Below, one piece after another: positions 46,987 through 56,992 of a stretch of DNA of 64,000 bases. The stretch comes from Trileptium ribeirensis (taxonomy: Eukaryota; Nematoda; Enoplea; Enoplida; Thoracostomopsidae): assembly GCA_030248225.1 (NCBI GenBank), contig JASANE010028299.1:1-64000 (forward strand). Reading direction: 5' to 3'. Positions within the stretch are counted from its first letter, which is position 1. Every line of letters starts with the position of its first letter. Under the pieces are notes generated by a model, which was not told the origin of the DNA, ran no database searches, and saw nothing but the letters and a program-made list of their open reading frames with translations. A program made the position numbers and the translations under genes.

Positions 46987-47680
46987 AATGCGCCAGACGA
47001 TACCACCAAGAGAAAATTTCGCGGTAACGCTGCGGTTTCTAGCTAGCGGTCTCAGATTTTGTGATGCTTCGTACTTATTTCGGTAAGAATTGTATTATAT
47101 TTTGTTCAAAACCAGAATTATATATATTTTGTTATTAATAACACTGTGCACAAAATCGCTAAATATCGTAGTACTGATTGCAACAAAACACTAGTTTTGA
47201 ATTTTCATATACGTTGGCAGACGCCAAGTTTCAAGCCATTTGCGAAAACATAACGTTACCGCGATAACGCTGTTTGAAATTGAAATATTCAACTCCGTGT
47301 ACGTTTACCACTGTCACTTATTGCTATCGGGACGTGATCCTGAGTGTTTTCTTCAAGGCGATGGCGGTTGCCCAAACATTTCGGTAAAGGGCAATCACTG
47401 ACTACCACATATTTTGCAATCGCATGAAATTGACAGGCCAAATAACAATTTTTCGATGGATTTTTCATTTCGTGGTCATTGTTCCTACGAGATTCTTAAA
47501 AACAGCCATATAACAATTTTAGGGTACGTGGGTATCGAAAATACATCTTATGAGCAGATGCCTAAAGACATGCCGGACATTGGATCAGGCTGCAATCAAG
47601 ATTTATTGAGATAGATATTAGTTGGACGTACCTATACAATATGATTATTTGTATTTTTGTGTACTTCGAAAGTTTTTTCA
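46987..47680. other. unassigned sequence
   Basis: A 66-codon ORF at 47414-47614 is unrecognised. Nothing else seen. Confidence 0.5.
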
Positions 47681-48140
47681 TGCGTGAGTAAACTTAAGGT
47701 GACCCCGCCAACCATCCTATTCTGTCATTACAGATATCGAATCGCAAACCCTTGTTACGGAAAACAGGCTTAATTTCATTCGGTTTTTCGCTACCCGAAA
47801 ATTTGCAAAATCAAATTCAAGTGCCAGAAATTAGACCTTGTGTTCGAACAGAATTTCGGCGATTTCAGTTTGCAGAAAATCTGTTTCCTAATGAATTATC
47901 ATTTTAATTAGGATTATACAGTGTTCGCGAACACATTTAATGCAAAAGTGACCTCACAATCAAATCGGAAAATTTTCGTTCTCAAAAATTTAGGTAAGTT
48001 TTCTACAATTTTCGCAAACACAAAATGGTTAGATTTCAATCGCAAGCGCCGCGTTCGCGAACAGATTTGCGCTGAATTTCAATTGACCAAAAAGTGTTCC
48101 GTAACAAATTTTATCCAAAAATACAAAATAGGATGGTTGC
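47681..48140. mobile_element. MITE, family B, right end truncated
   Basis: Starts TGCGTGAGTAAACTTAAGG and runs nearly identical to the reverse complement of 50975-51463 up to AGGATGGTTGC (48131-48140), where similarity stops before the terminus. It contains GTTCGCGAAC near 47922 and 48052. Confidence 0.8.
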
Positions 48141-48441
48141 GATGTTCATCAAATGACGTGTAAATCGGTCGCGAAATACAAAAATATGGTAAATGAGTAA
48201 AATTCCCATCCATGGCATCTGTAATTATAACTGTACGCTCTAGAAATGCGATTAAAATCCGTTTTGAAGTGTCTTCTGTCAGTAAATTGCTATCTCATTC
48301 CTAAAATAACGACCAAGAACAGCGCCTATCGTTTTTATTCTCCAAATGTACATAGGGACGCAATTTCTGGTTAATAATGTATAATTCGTTAACCCTTCTG
48401 TGATAATTTTTCAGTATTTTGGTATTTCAAATATACTTTAG

Positions 48442-49215
48442 TGCCCACAATCTGATCTTGAATGGGAATCAGTTGCCAAAAGGTATTGGACAAAATGGAA
48501 TTTTCCGCATTGTCTAGGAGAATAGATGGAAAACTTCTTCAGGCCTCTCCTCGGTCGGGATCTTATTATTTCAACTATAAAGGAACAGATTCCATCGTTG
48601 TTTTGGCCATTTGCGACGCGGACTGTAAATTTCAATACATTAACATTGGGTGTATCGGCAGGGCGTGCGATGGCGGTGTATATGGAGCATGCGATTTTAA
48701 TCGTGTGAAATTGACAGGCCAAATTAAATTCCCCAATCCAAAGCCACTTCCGATGACAAGCAACCCTACCATGCCATATATGTTCGTGGCAGATGACGCA
48801 TTTCCTTTGTCTACGTCGCTGATGAAACCGTATTCGAAGCGGAATCGTACGCAAGATAAAAGAATATACAACTACAGCCTATCAAGATGTAGACGTTGTT
48901 GAAAATGCTTTTCGGACTAATCGGTTCAGAATTTTTCGAAAAGCTCTCATGGCGGAACCACACAACACAATTATTTTGGTGAAAGCAGCTTGTGTGCAGC
49001 ACAACTACCTGATTACAGAAACTGCAACTCCTTATACTAGTATTCCAAGCGTCGATGTTGCTGTGGATGAAGTAACTGGATCCCAGGATATAGGCGCAGG
49101 AATGAATCGGAATCCTACACAAGCTGCTAAAGGCAAACGTGACAGCTTTAGGGACTACTTTCGTGGATGTGGCGCCGTACCATGGCAGAACAATGTCGTA
49201 TTTAATGAATCTTAA
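48442..49215 (+). pseudogene. PIF/Harbinger transposase relic (C-terminal two thirds)
   Basis: Three frames together spell a DDE_Tnp_4 (HARBI1-type) transposase. 48448-48515 reads DLEWESVAKRYWTKWNFPHC. After a shift, 48510-48900 reads RIDGKLLQ, GSYYFNYKGTDSIV, CDADCKFQYINIGC, SDGGVF-like CDGGVYG, then VADDAFPLSTSLMKPY and RIYNYSLSR. After a second shift and a small deletion, 48900-49212 reads VENAFRTNRFRIFRKAL, with the helical tail ending AVPWQNNVVFNES. The catalytic acidic residues (Asp of CDAD, Asp of VADD, Glu of VENAF) are all present, but two frameshifts break the gene. TTTAG just before 48442 could be a 3' splice site, with the N-terminal exon missing or upstream. A MADF-type partner relic lies convergent downstream. 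Confidence 0.8.
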
Positions 49216-49348
49216 ACCTGTTTTATAGGGCAAACTAATATAAAATTTCCGGATATATATCATTCTGTCAGCGGGTTTTGATTTTATACAAATATCAAAA
49301 TGATTCAAGGGCATTCACACTGCAAGCGGAAGCTTATTTCGTGCTAGG

Positions 49349-49837
49349 TCAGCGAAAATGAACCGAACCCTGCTTTGGCACTTCGGTGCTTTTCATCGGA
49401 AAACTTACTAAGTTTGGGCTCATAGGAGAGTGAGTGATTCCATCATCCAAGAAACGCAAACGATCGCAATACTTCCATTTGTTACAGTAGGCTGAGCTGA
49501 ACCTGACCGTTCTTCCTCGAGTGCTCGACTTTTTTCTCATTTGTACATTGTTCGAACGCCGTTCCATGTAGGCATAACTTTTTTGCTCAAAAAACTTAAT
49601 TGTTTTAGTCTTGTTTTACCGGTACATAATATTCACGCATATCTTTGAACGATTGTGATGAAATGTTTCGCTGCGACTCAACAAGTTATAGAAATCGACA
49701 ACATTTCCGTCGTCCTGCACGCTTATAATCTGCTGTCGGCTCACATATCCGACTCGCTGACTGGGCCACAGGCCAAATTTCTCACTTGTAACGCACAGAT
49801 AGAATTTGACCCGCACTGTACAATGAGGTAGGTACAT
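49349..49837 (-). pseudogene. MADF-domain protein relic, likely Harbinger second gene
   Basis: Two minus-strand ORFs (49616-49837 then 49349-49567) look like one broken MADF (Myb/SANT-like DNA-binding) domain. The first has LWPSQRVGYVSRQQ, like the domain start where LW is followed by a Tyr and Arg/Gln helix; the second has KWKYCDRLRFLDDGI, like the domain end W.yy..L.FL. PIF/Harbinger elements often carry such a DNA-binding partner gene beside the transposase, and this one is convergent with the transposase relic at 48442-49215. The middle helix is lost in a frame change near 49570-49615. Assignment is by motif only. Confidence 0.4.
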
Positions 49838-49846
49838 TATGTCTAC

Positions 49847-50170
49847 TGCATGAGTAAACTTAAGCTGCGTCCCTTATCATCCTGTTTTGTCAAAAGCGAT
49901 TGCCATTCAGTTGTTCTCTGAACACAAATTTCATTTTTGCATTAAAGAACAGAAATTAGTCATTTTCATATTTAATACATTATATTTTGAAAATCTTCGC
50001 GAACACATTAATGTTGCAGTACAGCGGCCGAATTGCATTCGCTGGTGGCGTTATGGAACAGAAAAATATCGAAATCAGATACGGTTATTGAAATTCGAGT
50101 TTTTTGAAAACATTTTGTACATGGTGTCAAAAGAGGATGGTTGGGAGCGCATCTTAAGTTTACTCTTGCA
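49847..50170. mobile_element. 324 bp Harbinger-like MITE, family A
   Basis: TGCATGAGTAAACTTAAG at the left, its inverse ending CTCTTGCA at the right. TAC and TAT lie outside, a duplication with one change. Same length as, and inverted relative to, 13391-13714. The 113-codon ORF at 49887-50228 runs through it and out of its end and is not a gene. Confidence 0.8.
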
Positions 50171-50173
50171 TAT

Positions 50174-50971
50174 TGGTTATGAATTTATGACTAATTTTGC
50201 GTTTTTCGGGTCCAGCGGGCCTTTTTAAAAACTCATTTGTCCCAAATCCGAGCTCCAACATTAGCCCTGTGAAACTTTTATATAAGCTAATACAGAGCCT
50301 CTTTTTATATTCCAAAACTTTCTATCTTTGTTAACATGGTCTGGTTTGTTTAACCAATTGTTGAGATACAACCAAGAACTTGTTTTGTCGTACCCCATTT
50401 TGACCATACGTAACCACTTTCAGCTCGCTTGTAAAAGGGAGGTGGAGAAAAAGGAGCAGAGTTTGTGGGCCCAAATACAGGCCATAAATATAAACTTTTA
50501 ACTTTTATTCGAACTAGCGCACGATATTATCGGATGTTGCAAATTTGGGTGATATACACCAAACAAAATAACATTATGAAATATCGCCACGTTAAAAGAT
50601 AATGAATATTAACTGGAGAAATGCCTAGTATTTCGGACAGTGATGTTGAACATGTTTGAGTACAGCGGTTATTGCTGTAGTACGCTTTGCGTGGTCGTGA
50701 AAAACTTCGCTTTTTATGTCCCATAAGCAAGTATGAAGCTGGATTCCATCAATAGCCTTTCTTTGGCATCATCAGATAGCTGCTTATATATTGAATTTAT
50801 TGGTTTCGTATTAACTTTCATCTGTATTTTTTATATTTTGTCTAAAAATCAATAAATATAGATCGCTGATATGACGATTCGTTAGAGCAGTTAGACATTA
50901 CCATGAATAATCGTATCGCAATCATATGCTTATGTGGATGCCACACAATACAGCACAACCTAGAGCAAAAC
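50174..50971. other. unassigned sequence
   Basis: Nothing recognisable; short ORFs only. Confidence 0.5.
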
Positions 50972-50974
50972 TAA

Positions 50975-51463
50975 TGCGCGAGTAAACTAAAAATGACCCC
51001 GGCAACCATCCTATTTTGTATTTTTGGATAAAATTTGTTGCGGAATGCTTTTTGATCAATTGAAATTCATCGTAAATCTGTTCGCGAACACATCGCTTGC
51101 GATTAAAATCTAACCATTTTGTGTTCGCCAAAATTGATTGTAAACGCACCCAAATGTGTGAGAACGAAAATTTGTCGATTTGATTGTGAAGTCACTTCTG
51201 CATTAAATTTGTTCTCGAATGCTGTATAGTGCAATATTAAAATATAATACATTAAGGAACAGCAGTTCTACAAACTGAAATCGCCAAAATTCTATTCGAA
51301 CACACGGTCTAATTTCTGGCACTTCAATTTGATTTTGCGAATTTTCGGTTAGCAGAAAACCGGATGAAACTACGGCTGTTTTCCGTAACAAGGGTTTGCG
51401 ATTCGATATCGGTAATGACAGAATAGGATGGTTGGCGGGGTCACCTTAAGTTTACTCAAGCAT
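50975..51463. mobile_element. 489 bp Harbinger-like MITE, family B, complete
   Basis: Left end TGCGCGAGTAAAC, right end GTTTACTCAAGCA; TAA on both sides (50972-50974 and 51464-51466). The best-defined copy of family B, nearly identical to 47681-48140 in inverted orientation. Contains GTTCGCGAAC near 51080. Confidence 0.88.
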
Positions 51464-51466
51464 AAA

Positions 51467-52498
51467 CCGGCGATAAGTTGTCTATGCCCGAAAACCCCAA
51501 GTGCAAGCTATCCCAGGACGTCAAAATAAAATTAGGAATTTTGGGTCGATGAACCACGGATGCGCCATACCTCCCTACCCATGGAAAACAAAATCGAAAA
51601 AGAGGCATCGGCATTTATCATTTTGCTATGAACTAAAACCAAGCAGAGAAAACAAATCGAAAGTTAAGATAAAAATAACCTTGCTTCCGTGAAGGGGTCT
51701 AAAATGGGGTAAAAAACTAACATTTGGACCCCTGTCCCCGGAACCAAACCCCAAATCAAAAAACTCTCTGGGATGTACAGGTAAATCGATCATACCTGTT
51801 CGAATGAGCCCAAGATCATGAAAATCGGTTAAGTCGTTCCCGAGTTATGGCCGATCACAAACACACTCACAGACGGAATATAAAAACTTTCGCCCCTGCA
51901 ATACAAAATCCTCGCTACGTTACACTAAGTTCTGAAGAGACCTCTCACATAGGAAATTTTTACTGTCGCAAAGCTCATAAAATCACATCGAATACAACCA
52001 TTTACAAGTTTCAAGATTTATTAATTAGCAGGCTTGATACCCGCATAAAGGGTGGACGCATCCACTCACATATTCTAATAATTATGTCAATTACTTCGAT
52101 CGGACAAGTGACAAGTCTTTAAATTCGTTGCCTGAAAATTTCTTTCTGAAAATGAAAAACTATGGACGAAGGGCGTTGCCACGGAAGGGGGGTGCGACAT
52201 TAGGGGTTACTCAAAGCATTCCTTGCAACGCTCTAGTCATACGATCGTTTGCTGAATCAGTCCCAACAATTTGGGGGAACCCACTTGAGATGAAAACATT
52301 TAGGAATTCCGAAAATTGATGACATCGAAAATTATATTATCAACTTTACCAGGTCTGAATTCATTCTTGCTATTTCATAGATAGCATATTCGCAAACGCT
52401 AAAGTCAAATAATTTGACATGTTTCAAAAACCATATATTATGCATGAACCGTCGTAAAGTTTATATTTAAATAACTATATGTAGTCCAGGCGCATAAA
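51467..52498. other. unassigned sequence with possible retroelement 3' tail fragment
   Basis: 51805-51875 reads ATGAAAATCGGTTAAGTCGT, then a phrase ending CAAACACACTCACAGACGG. This resembles the shared 3' ends of many arthropod retroelements, but no coding part is attached. The rest is unassigned; the 91-codon ORF at 51847 starts inside this phrase. Confidence 0.35.
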
Positions 52499-52511
52499 TC
52501 CTATTGTTAGT
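52499..52511. repeat. target-site duplication, left copy
   Basis: TCCTATTGTTAGT, identical to 57304-57316. Confidence 0.93.
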
Positions 52512-52579
52512 GAATTATGAGGATTGATTGATCATTAGATTATTGGTTGGACCGCTAGGGGTACGTACCTAGATCTACG

Positions 52580-54175
52580 ATGTCGCGAACATTCGCTATC
52601 GCCTCGGTATATTTGGAAAGCCTCAAAAAGAAGCCTCCGGACAACGGCAAAGCATCCTTCAGGACGGCTCACCACCAACGACAACGATTCAAGACTATGG
52701 ATACACCGACCAACAGATTCGCCATTCTCGGAAACAAGGCATTGAACTCAATGGACAATGATCTTTCGACAACGGAACACTTACGAAACGAATCGACCCA
52801 ACTCGGAATTGACAGAGCTAACAACCAAACAACGCAGGACGACAGCACACCTACAACCAAACAGCCAACAACTGACCTGAACCAGAGCGCCGAAGTAACG
52901 GTCCATCAAACCGAACCAGAGTGGCAAACGCAGTCATCCAGGAAAAGGCGAAAGCAACCGTCACCCTTGAACAGTCAAAGCCAAGAGAGGGTCTCGAAGA
53001 CGCCAAAGTACGTGCCGCCAAAAAGTACGCGACAACCACTGCGGATAAAGATTCAAACAAAAACGGCCGGCAAGCATACAGGTCATGGCCTCATCAGGTG
53101 GAATCCAGTATCAGTGGGCAACGAATTGAAGACAGTGCTGCCGCAGCTTCAGATAAGATATATTAACAATGTCGGCGAGGGGAAGTTCGAAGTGCAGCCA
53201 ACAAGACACATTGATGCACGAGATCTCGTCTCCATACGCAGCAAATTGCCTGAACATATCGCTGAACATATTGAGATCCTGTGCCCTGACGGATACCGAC
53301 CTCCACAGCCTAGAGTATATCCAGTTATAGCCCGTGGTGTAGATACAGACATAACGGATCGCGAGATCGGCTATGAACTCAAATTGATGGGCATAACAAG
53401 CATCGTCAAAATACGCCGATTCAAGAAAAGCACGCACTCCAGCGAAATCATCCTGCCATTGGTCGAGATTCAACTCACAAACGCGCAGGAAGTACAGCGA
53501 GTCCTAACAAATGGCATATGCCTCGGCTACAACCACATCAGATGCGAGCCGCCTCGTAACTTGGGCATCACACCGACCCGTTGCTACAAATGCCAGCAAT
53601 ACGGCCACGTTGCAGCAAAATGCGAACACACTGCCCAATGTGTCAATTGCGCAAGAAGAGACTGCCCTTCAGCATCAGACCGTAAGATCCGATGCACAAT
53701 GAAGTCACAATGCGTCAATTGCTCCGGCGAACACCCGAGCTATTCAAAGCAATGCCCAACGTTCAAAGCCAAAGAGTCAGAATTGGTCGAACAAGCCAAG
53801 AGAAATCCACCAACACCGACTCTCAAACAGAAACAAATGGACAAAGAGAAAACATCGTACGCTACAATTGCTAGAGTCAAACAGGTTCACGAAACCTCTT
53901 ACGACAACATGGTGCGGCAGATAATCAAATTCACTCATGATGTAGTTAGCAAAGCAGTAGCAGGCCTATACGAAAACGGCTCAATGGTCGCTCGAGAGGT
54001 CGCCGATATTACAGTACAGTCCGCCCGCTATTATCTTCGCACAGATATCACAAGTGAATCGCTGCTCCAGACGTATGCAGTTACAAGCGACGAAACACTA
54101 ATGGAAGCCATTCGTGATCATGTAGTCAACGCGGTGCGCAGCCAACAGCCAAATGCAACTAACCGCCATGGCTAG
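52580..54175 (+). CDS. Jockey LINE ORF1, Gag-like nucleic-acid-binding protein
   Basis: 531 residues, no internal stops. Residues 1-150 are polar and low complexity (Gln, Thr, Asn, Arg). Residues about 230-330 match the PRE_C2HC region that precedes the knuckles in Jockey Gag proteins. Three Cys/His knuckles follow: CYKCQQYGHVAAKC (about 335-348, C-x2-C-x4-H-x4-C), a second starting CVNCARRDC, and CVNCSGEHPSYSKQC (about 377-391). The protein is expected to bind the element RNA and carry it to chromatin. The ATG at 52580 lies 68 bp from the element's 5' end. The stop codon overlaps the ORF2 start (ATG at 54168). The C-terminal 120 residues are helical and unrecognised. Confidence 0.92.
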   Translation: MSRTFAIASVYLESLKKKPPDNGKASFRTAHHQRQRFKTMDTPTNRFAILGNKALNSMDNDLSTTEHLRNESTQLGIDRANNQTTQDDSTPTTKQPTTDLNQSAEVTVHQTEPEWQTQSSRKRRKQPSPLNSQSQERVSKTPKYVPPKSTRQPLRIKIQTKTAGKHTGHGLIRWNPVSVGNELKTVLPQLQIRYINNVGEGKFEVQPTRHIDARDLVSIRSKLPEHIAEHIEILCPDGYRPPQPRVYPVIARGVDTDITDREIGYELKLMGITSIVKIRRFKKSTHSSEIILPLVEIQLTNAQEVQRVLTNGICLGYNHIRCEPPRNLGITPTRCYKCQQYGHVAAKCEHTAQCVNCARRDCPSASDRKIRCTMKSQCVNCSGEHPSYSKQCPTFKAKESELVEQAKRNPPTPTLKQKQMDKEKTSYATIARVKQVHETSYDNMVRQIIKFTHDVVSKAVAGLYENGSMVAREVADITVQSARYYLRTDITSESLLQTYAVTSDETLMEAIRDHVVNAVRSQQPNATNRHG

Positions 54176-54677
54176 CCTCATATTGGCTTTATCCAACATT
54201 GTGTCACTCAAGAGCAACGGCCAATGCCTGGAACAATTCACGGAACAATACAAAATCGACTGCATCCTTCTCAACGAAACAAGGCTGACAGCACAGTCAC
54301 GCTTCAAGTTTTCGTCAGAGTTTGAAGTCATCCGTAAGGATAACGACAACCCACGCAGTGGTGGCGTTGCCATCTTAATAAAGAAACAACTACGGGCAAC
54401 CGAAGTAGTGTTACCAAATACTGTGAACTCCATGGAAGCAGTGGCCTGCTCCATCACTTATCAGAACAGAAGTCTTTGTATCCTGTGCGCATACCAAAGC
54501 CCAAGCAGCAATGATGAAGTCAATTACGACGCCATCGAATATTGTCTTTCAAGACACGACAACGTAATAATGGCAGGAGATCTGAATGCTAAACATTGGT
54601 TTGGGACGCCCAATGCATCAGACCAAACAACAGAGGAAACAAGCTGGCCGACTACATTGACAACCACCACGAATTGA
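54168..54677 (+). CDS. Jockey LINE ORF2, endonuclease part (frame breaks near 54635)
   Basis: Starts at ATG 54168, overlapping the ORF1 stop; an in-frame ATG at 54153 is an alternative. It is the N-terminal exonuclease-endonuclease-phosphatase domain that nicks target DNA. Visible active-site motifs: NIVSLKSN near the start, LLNETRL (Glu), SGGVAILI, and AGDLNAKH (Asp and Asn) at 54567-54590. The domain continues in the next frame with the SDH triad (GTSDHETILF, near 54804). A net one-base loss between about 54630 and 54640 (after ASDQT, before RGNKLADY) puts the rest in another frame, and this frame ends at 54677. Without frameshifting, no full ORF2 protein could be made. Confidence 0.88.
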   Translation: MASLILALSNIVSLKSNGQCLEQFTEQYKIDCILLNETRLTAQSRFKFSSEFEVIRKDNDNPRSGGVAILIKKQLRATEVVLPNTVNSMEAVACSITYQNRSLCILCAYQSPSSNDEVNYDAIEYCLSRHDNVIMAGDLNAKHWFGTPNASDQTTEETSWPTTLTTTTN

Positions 54678-56992
54678 TAATTATCAACGATCGCTACTCT
54701 CCAACGCGTTACAGCAGCCACAGCTCTGCCGTCATAGACCTTGTCATCGCATCGAGCGGCATCTCTAGCGCTATCACAATGTCTGAAGTTCTAAGCCCGA
54801 TCGGAACATCAGACCACGAAACGATCCTCTTCAAGATCAACAAGCGATTTGATACAAGCCAAGAGAAACCAATCAAACGCCCAAATTTCAAACGAGCGGA
54901 CTGGATACTTTATCAGGCAACAATCATAAATAGCCTGCCACGCCTGGATTTACAATCACAAATAGACAGCGCACCTCCCAATCGATGGCCAGACATAATC
55001 GACAACAGAGCAGAACATCTGGAGCTAACCATCAAGCATGCCACCGATGTTTCGGTACCAACTACCACTTCAACTAGGCAAAAATTCAGAGTCAGCATAT
55101 ACCTCCACCAACTGATTTCCGAACGCAAACGAATAAAGCGCCGATTGCAAAGAACCGGAAATCCAGAACTACGCCGACAACGTAACAGTCTCAATCGTGC
55201 AATAAAAGAACAACTTCGCCTTGAAAAGAGATCAGCTTGGGAAAGCTTTACAGCCAAAATCAGCCATAAAACGAACTCCACCGCCGCTTGGAGTAAACTG
55301 AAAGCCATCAGCAAAGCGCAGGCCGAAACCAACAAATCGTTGGTCCTCCATAAAACCAAGCCTGATGGAACACGAGATTATATACGCCTGGATGAACACA
55401 TCGCCGACGAGTTCAAACACCATCTAGAAAAGTGCTTTCAAGTACAAACGTCACAGCACTTCGACATAAACCACCAAGAACTAATTGATGACTGGTATAA
55501 TACTACAATCGATCAAACTCTTAGACCAGCTACCGCCATAGAAGAACCAAACGACCCGATAAGCTCAGACGAACTTACCAGTGCATTAAACAACACCAAG
55601 AACAAAGCACCTGGCGAAGACGGCATCCGTTTAATTCAGTTACGAAAAGCACCAGCACAATTTTTCAACCAGCTACTACAGCTGTTTCAATCGTGCTATA
55701 CAGTGGGGTATCACCCAAAGTGTTGGAAACGCGGCGTCATAAGAATGATAGTGAAGCCGGGCAAAGACCCACACTTGGTATCGTCTTACCGACCTATCAC
55801 TCTTCTTTCAATTATCGGCAAACTGTTCGAGCGAATAATTGCCAAAAGAATCCGTAACCGCCTCGAGATTGCCAACGCGCTTAATCCCGTACAGAGCGGA
55901 TGCCGATCCCACCGATCAACAAATGACCAGCTCCTCAGGTTGGCCACCGACGCAATCAAAGCACGAATAGAGAAAAAACACTGTTTTGCCCTTTTCGCCG
56001 ACATGGAAAAGGCGTTTGACTCCGTATGGCACCAGGGCCTACTCTACAAGTTATATCACCAATTCGCCAACGAGATAAGACCAATAGAGCTGAGGTGGAT
56101 TTACAGCTTCTTGCACGATAGACAATGCTATGTAACTGTAAACACGACTAGGTCAACAACCTTCATGCCAAAAGCCGGTGTGCCACAAGGCGGCGTAATC
56201 AGCCCATTGCTGTATCTATTGTTTACCAACGACCTGCCAACGGCCAGCAGCGACATTGTCAGAACCAGCCAATTCGTTGATGACGTTGCGCTATGGTCCT
56301 ATCACTATTACATTTATACGGCGTTACGTCTACTTCAAGAACAGACAAATCAACTATCTGAATACTGCTCAAAGTGGAAAATTAAAATTAATCCCGCAAA
56401 GACCAAAATTATCCACTTCTCGAGCGACACCAGATTCAAAACGGAACACAAAAGCAGGCCTCTCCAAATACAGCTTTACAATGATCGCTTGAATTTGTCC
56501 ACCAGTGCAAGATTCCTCGGCATAACTTTCGACCACGGTGTGACGTTCAGACAACACACAGAGGATATAAGAACAAGAGCTCTGCGGCGTCTGCAAGTGC
56601 TCAAATCAATGGCTGGAACAGACTGGGGCACCGAACCAGCAACGGTGATTTACTTCTACAAACAGTTCATCAGACCTGTCCTCGAATATGGAGCAGTAGC
56701 CTTCTGCGGCATGGCCACATACCATCAATTGCAGCTTCAAAGGGTTCAGAACAACGCTGTTCGAATAGCCAATCGGCTGCCACACTACACACCCATAGAT
56801 TGGCTCAATCAGATAATGCCGCTCCAAACCATCAAGGAACGCCAGAATAACTTGGTTCGTCGGTACATCACCTCTGCTAGTAACAGCAATGTCCCTGGCG
56901 TCAACGAGCTGATAGCGGCAGCGGAACATCAACCGCCACCTCAGCATTGGGCAGTGAGAACGTGCTTCCAGGTCCTCAACGACCTCCAGTAG
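54596..56992 (+). CDS. Jockey LINE ORF2, end of endonuclease and reverse transcriptase
   Basis: Continuous frame of 798 codons; the ATG at 54596 is only the first one in frame, and true homology starts near 54635 with RGNKLADYID. The endonuclease SDH motif is near residue 70. A basic linker follows (residues 160-240). The reverse transcriptase runs from KAPGEDGI (about 337) through SSYRPITLLSIIGKLFERI, FADMEKAFDSVWH (about 466), GVPQGGVISPLLY (about 528) and the catalytic box FVDDVALW (about 560), where FVDD replaces the commoner FADD but both aspartates remain. The thumb continues with RFLGITFD and a C-terminal LQRVQNNAVRIA motif. No RNase H domain, as usual for Jockey. Stop at 56990-56992. 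Confidence 0.93.
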   Translation: MVWDAQCIRPNNRGNKLADYIDNHHELIIINDRYSPTRYSSHSSAVIDLVIASSGISSAITMSEVLSPIGTSDHETILFKINKRFDTSQEKPIKRPNFKRADWILYQATIINSLPRLDLQSQIDSAPPNRWPDIIDNRAEHLELTIKHATDVSVPTTTSTRQKFRVSIYLHQLISERKRIKRRLQRTGNPELRRQRNSLNRAIKEQLRLEKRSAWESFTAKISHKTNSTAAWSKLKAISKAQAETNKSLVLHKTKPDGTRDYIRLDEHIADEFKHHLEKCFQVQTSQHFDINHQELIDDWYNTTIDQTLRPATAIEEPNDPISSDELTSALNNTKNKAPGEDGIRLIQLRKAPAQFFNQLLQLFQSCYTVGYHPKCWKRGVIRMIVKPGKDPHLVSSYRPITLLSIIGKLFERIIAKRIRNRLEIANALNPVQSGCRSHRSTNDQLLRLATDAIKARIEKKHCFALFADMEKAFDSVWHQGLLYKLYHQFANEIRPIELRWIYSFLHDRQCYVTVNTTRSTTFMPKAGVPQGGVISPLLYLLFTNDLPTASSDIVRTSQFVDDVALWSYHYYIYTALRLLQEQTNQLSEYCSKWKIKINPAKTKIIHFSSDTRFKTEHKSRPLQIQLYNDRLNLSTSARFLGITFDHGVTFRQHTEDIRTRALRRLQVLKSMAGTDWGTEPATVIYFYKQFIRPVLEYGAVAFCGMATYHQLQLQRVQNNAVRIANRLPHYTPIDWLNQIMPLQTIKERQNNLVRRYITSASNSNVPGVNELIAAAEHQPPPQHWAVRTCFQVLNDLQ

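Noticed and set aside
48438..48871. Minus-strand ORFs of 138 and 79 codons
   Set aside because: Antisense shadows of the Harbinger transposase relic.
49887..50228. 113-codon plus-strand ORF
   Set aside because: Lies inside a 324 bp MITE and crosses its right terminus; the copy at 13391-13714 has no matching ORF.
47681..51463. Single 3.8 kb Harbinger element bounded by the two family B copies
   Set aside because: The right copy is complete with its own TAA duplication and the left flank reads TCA, so the two copies are better seen as separate insertions.
54098..55359. Minus-strand ORFs up to 148 codons across the LINE
   Set aside because: Antisense shadows of ORF2, whose plus-strand motifs are unmistakable.
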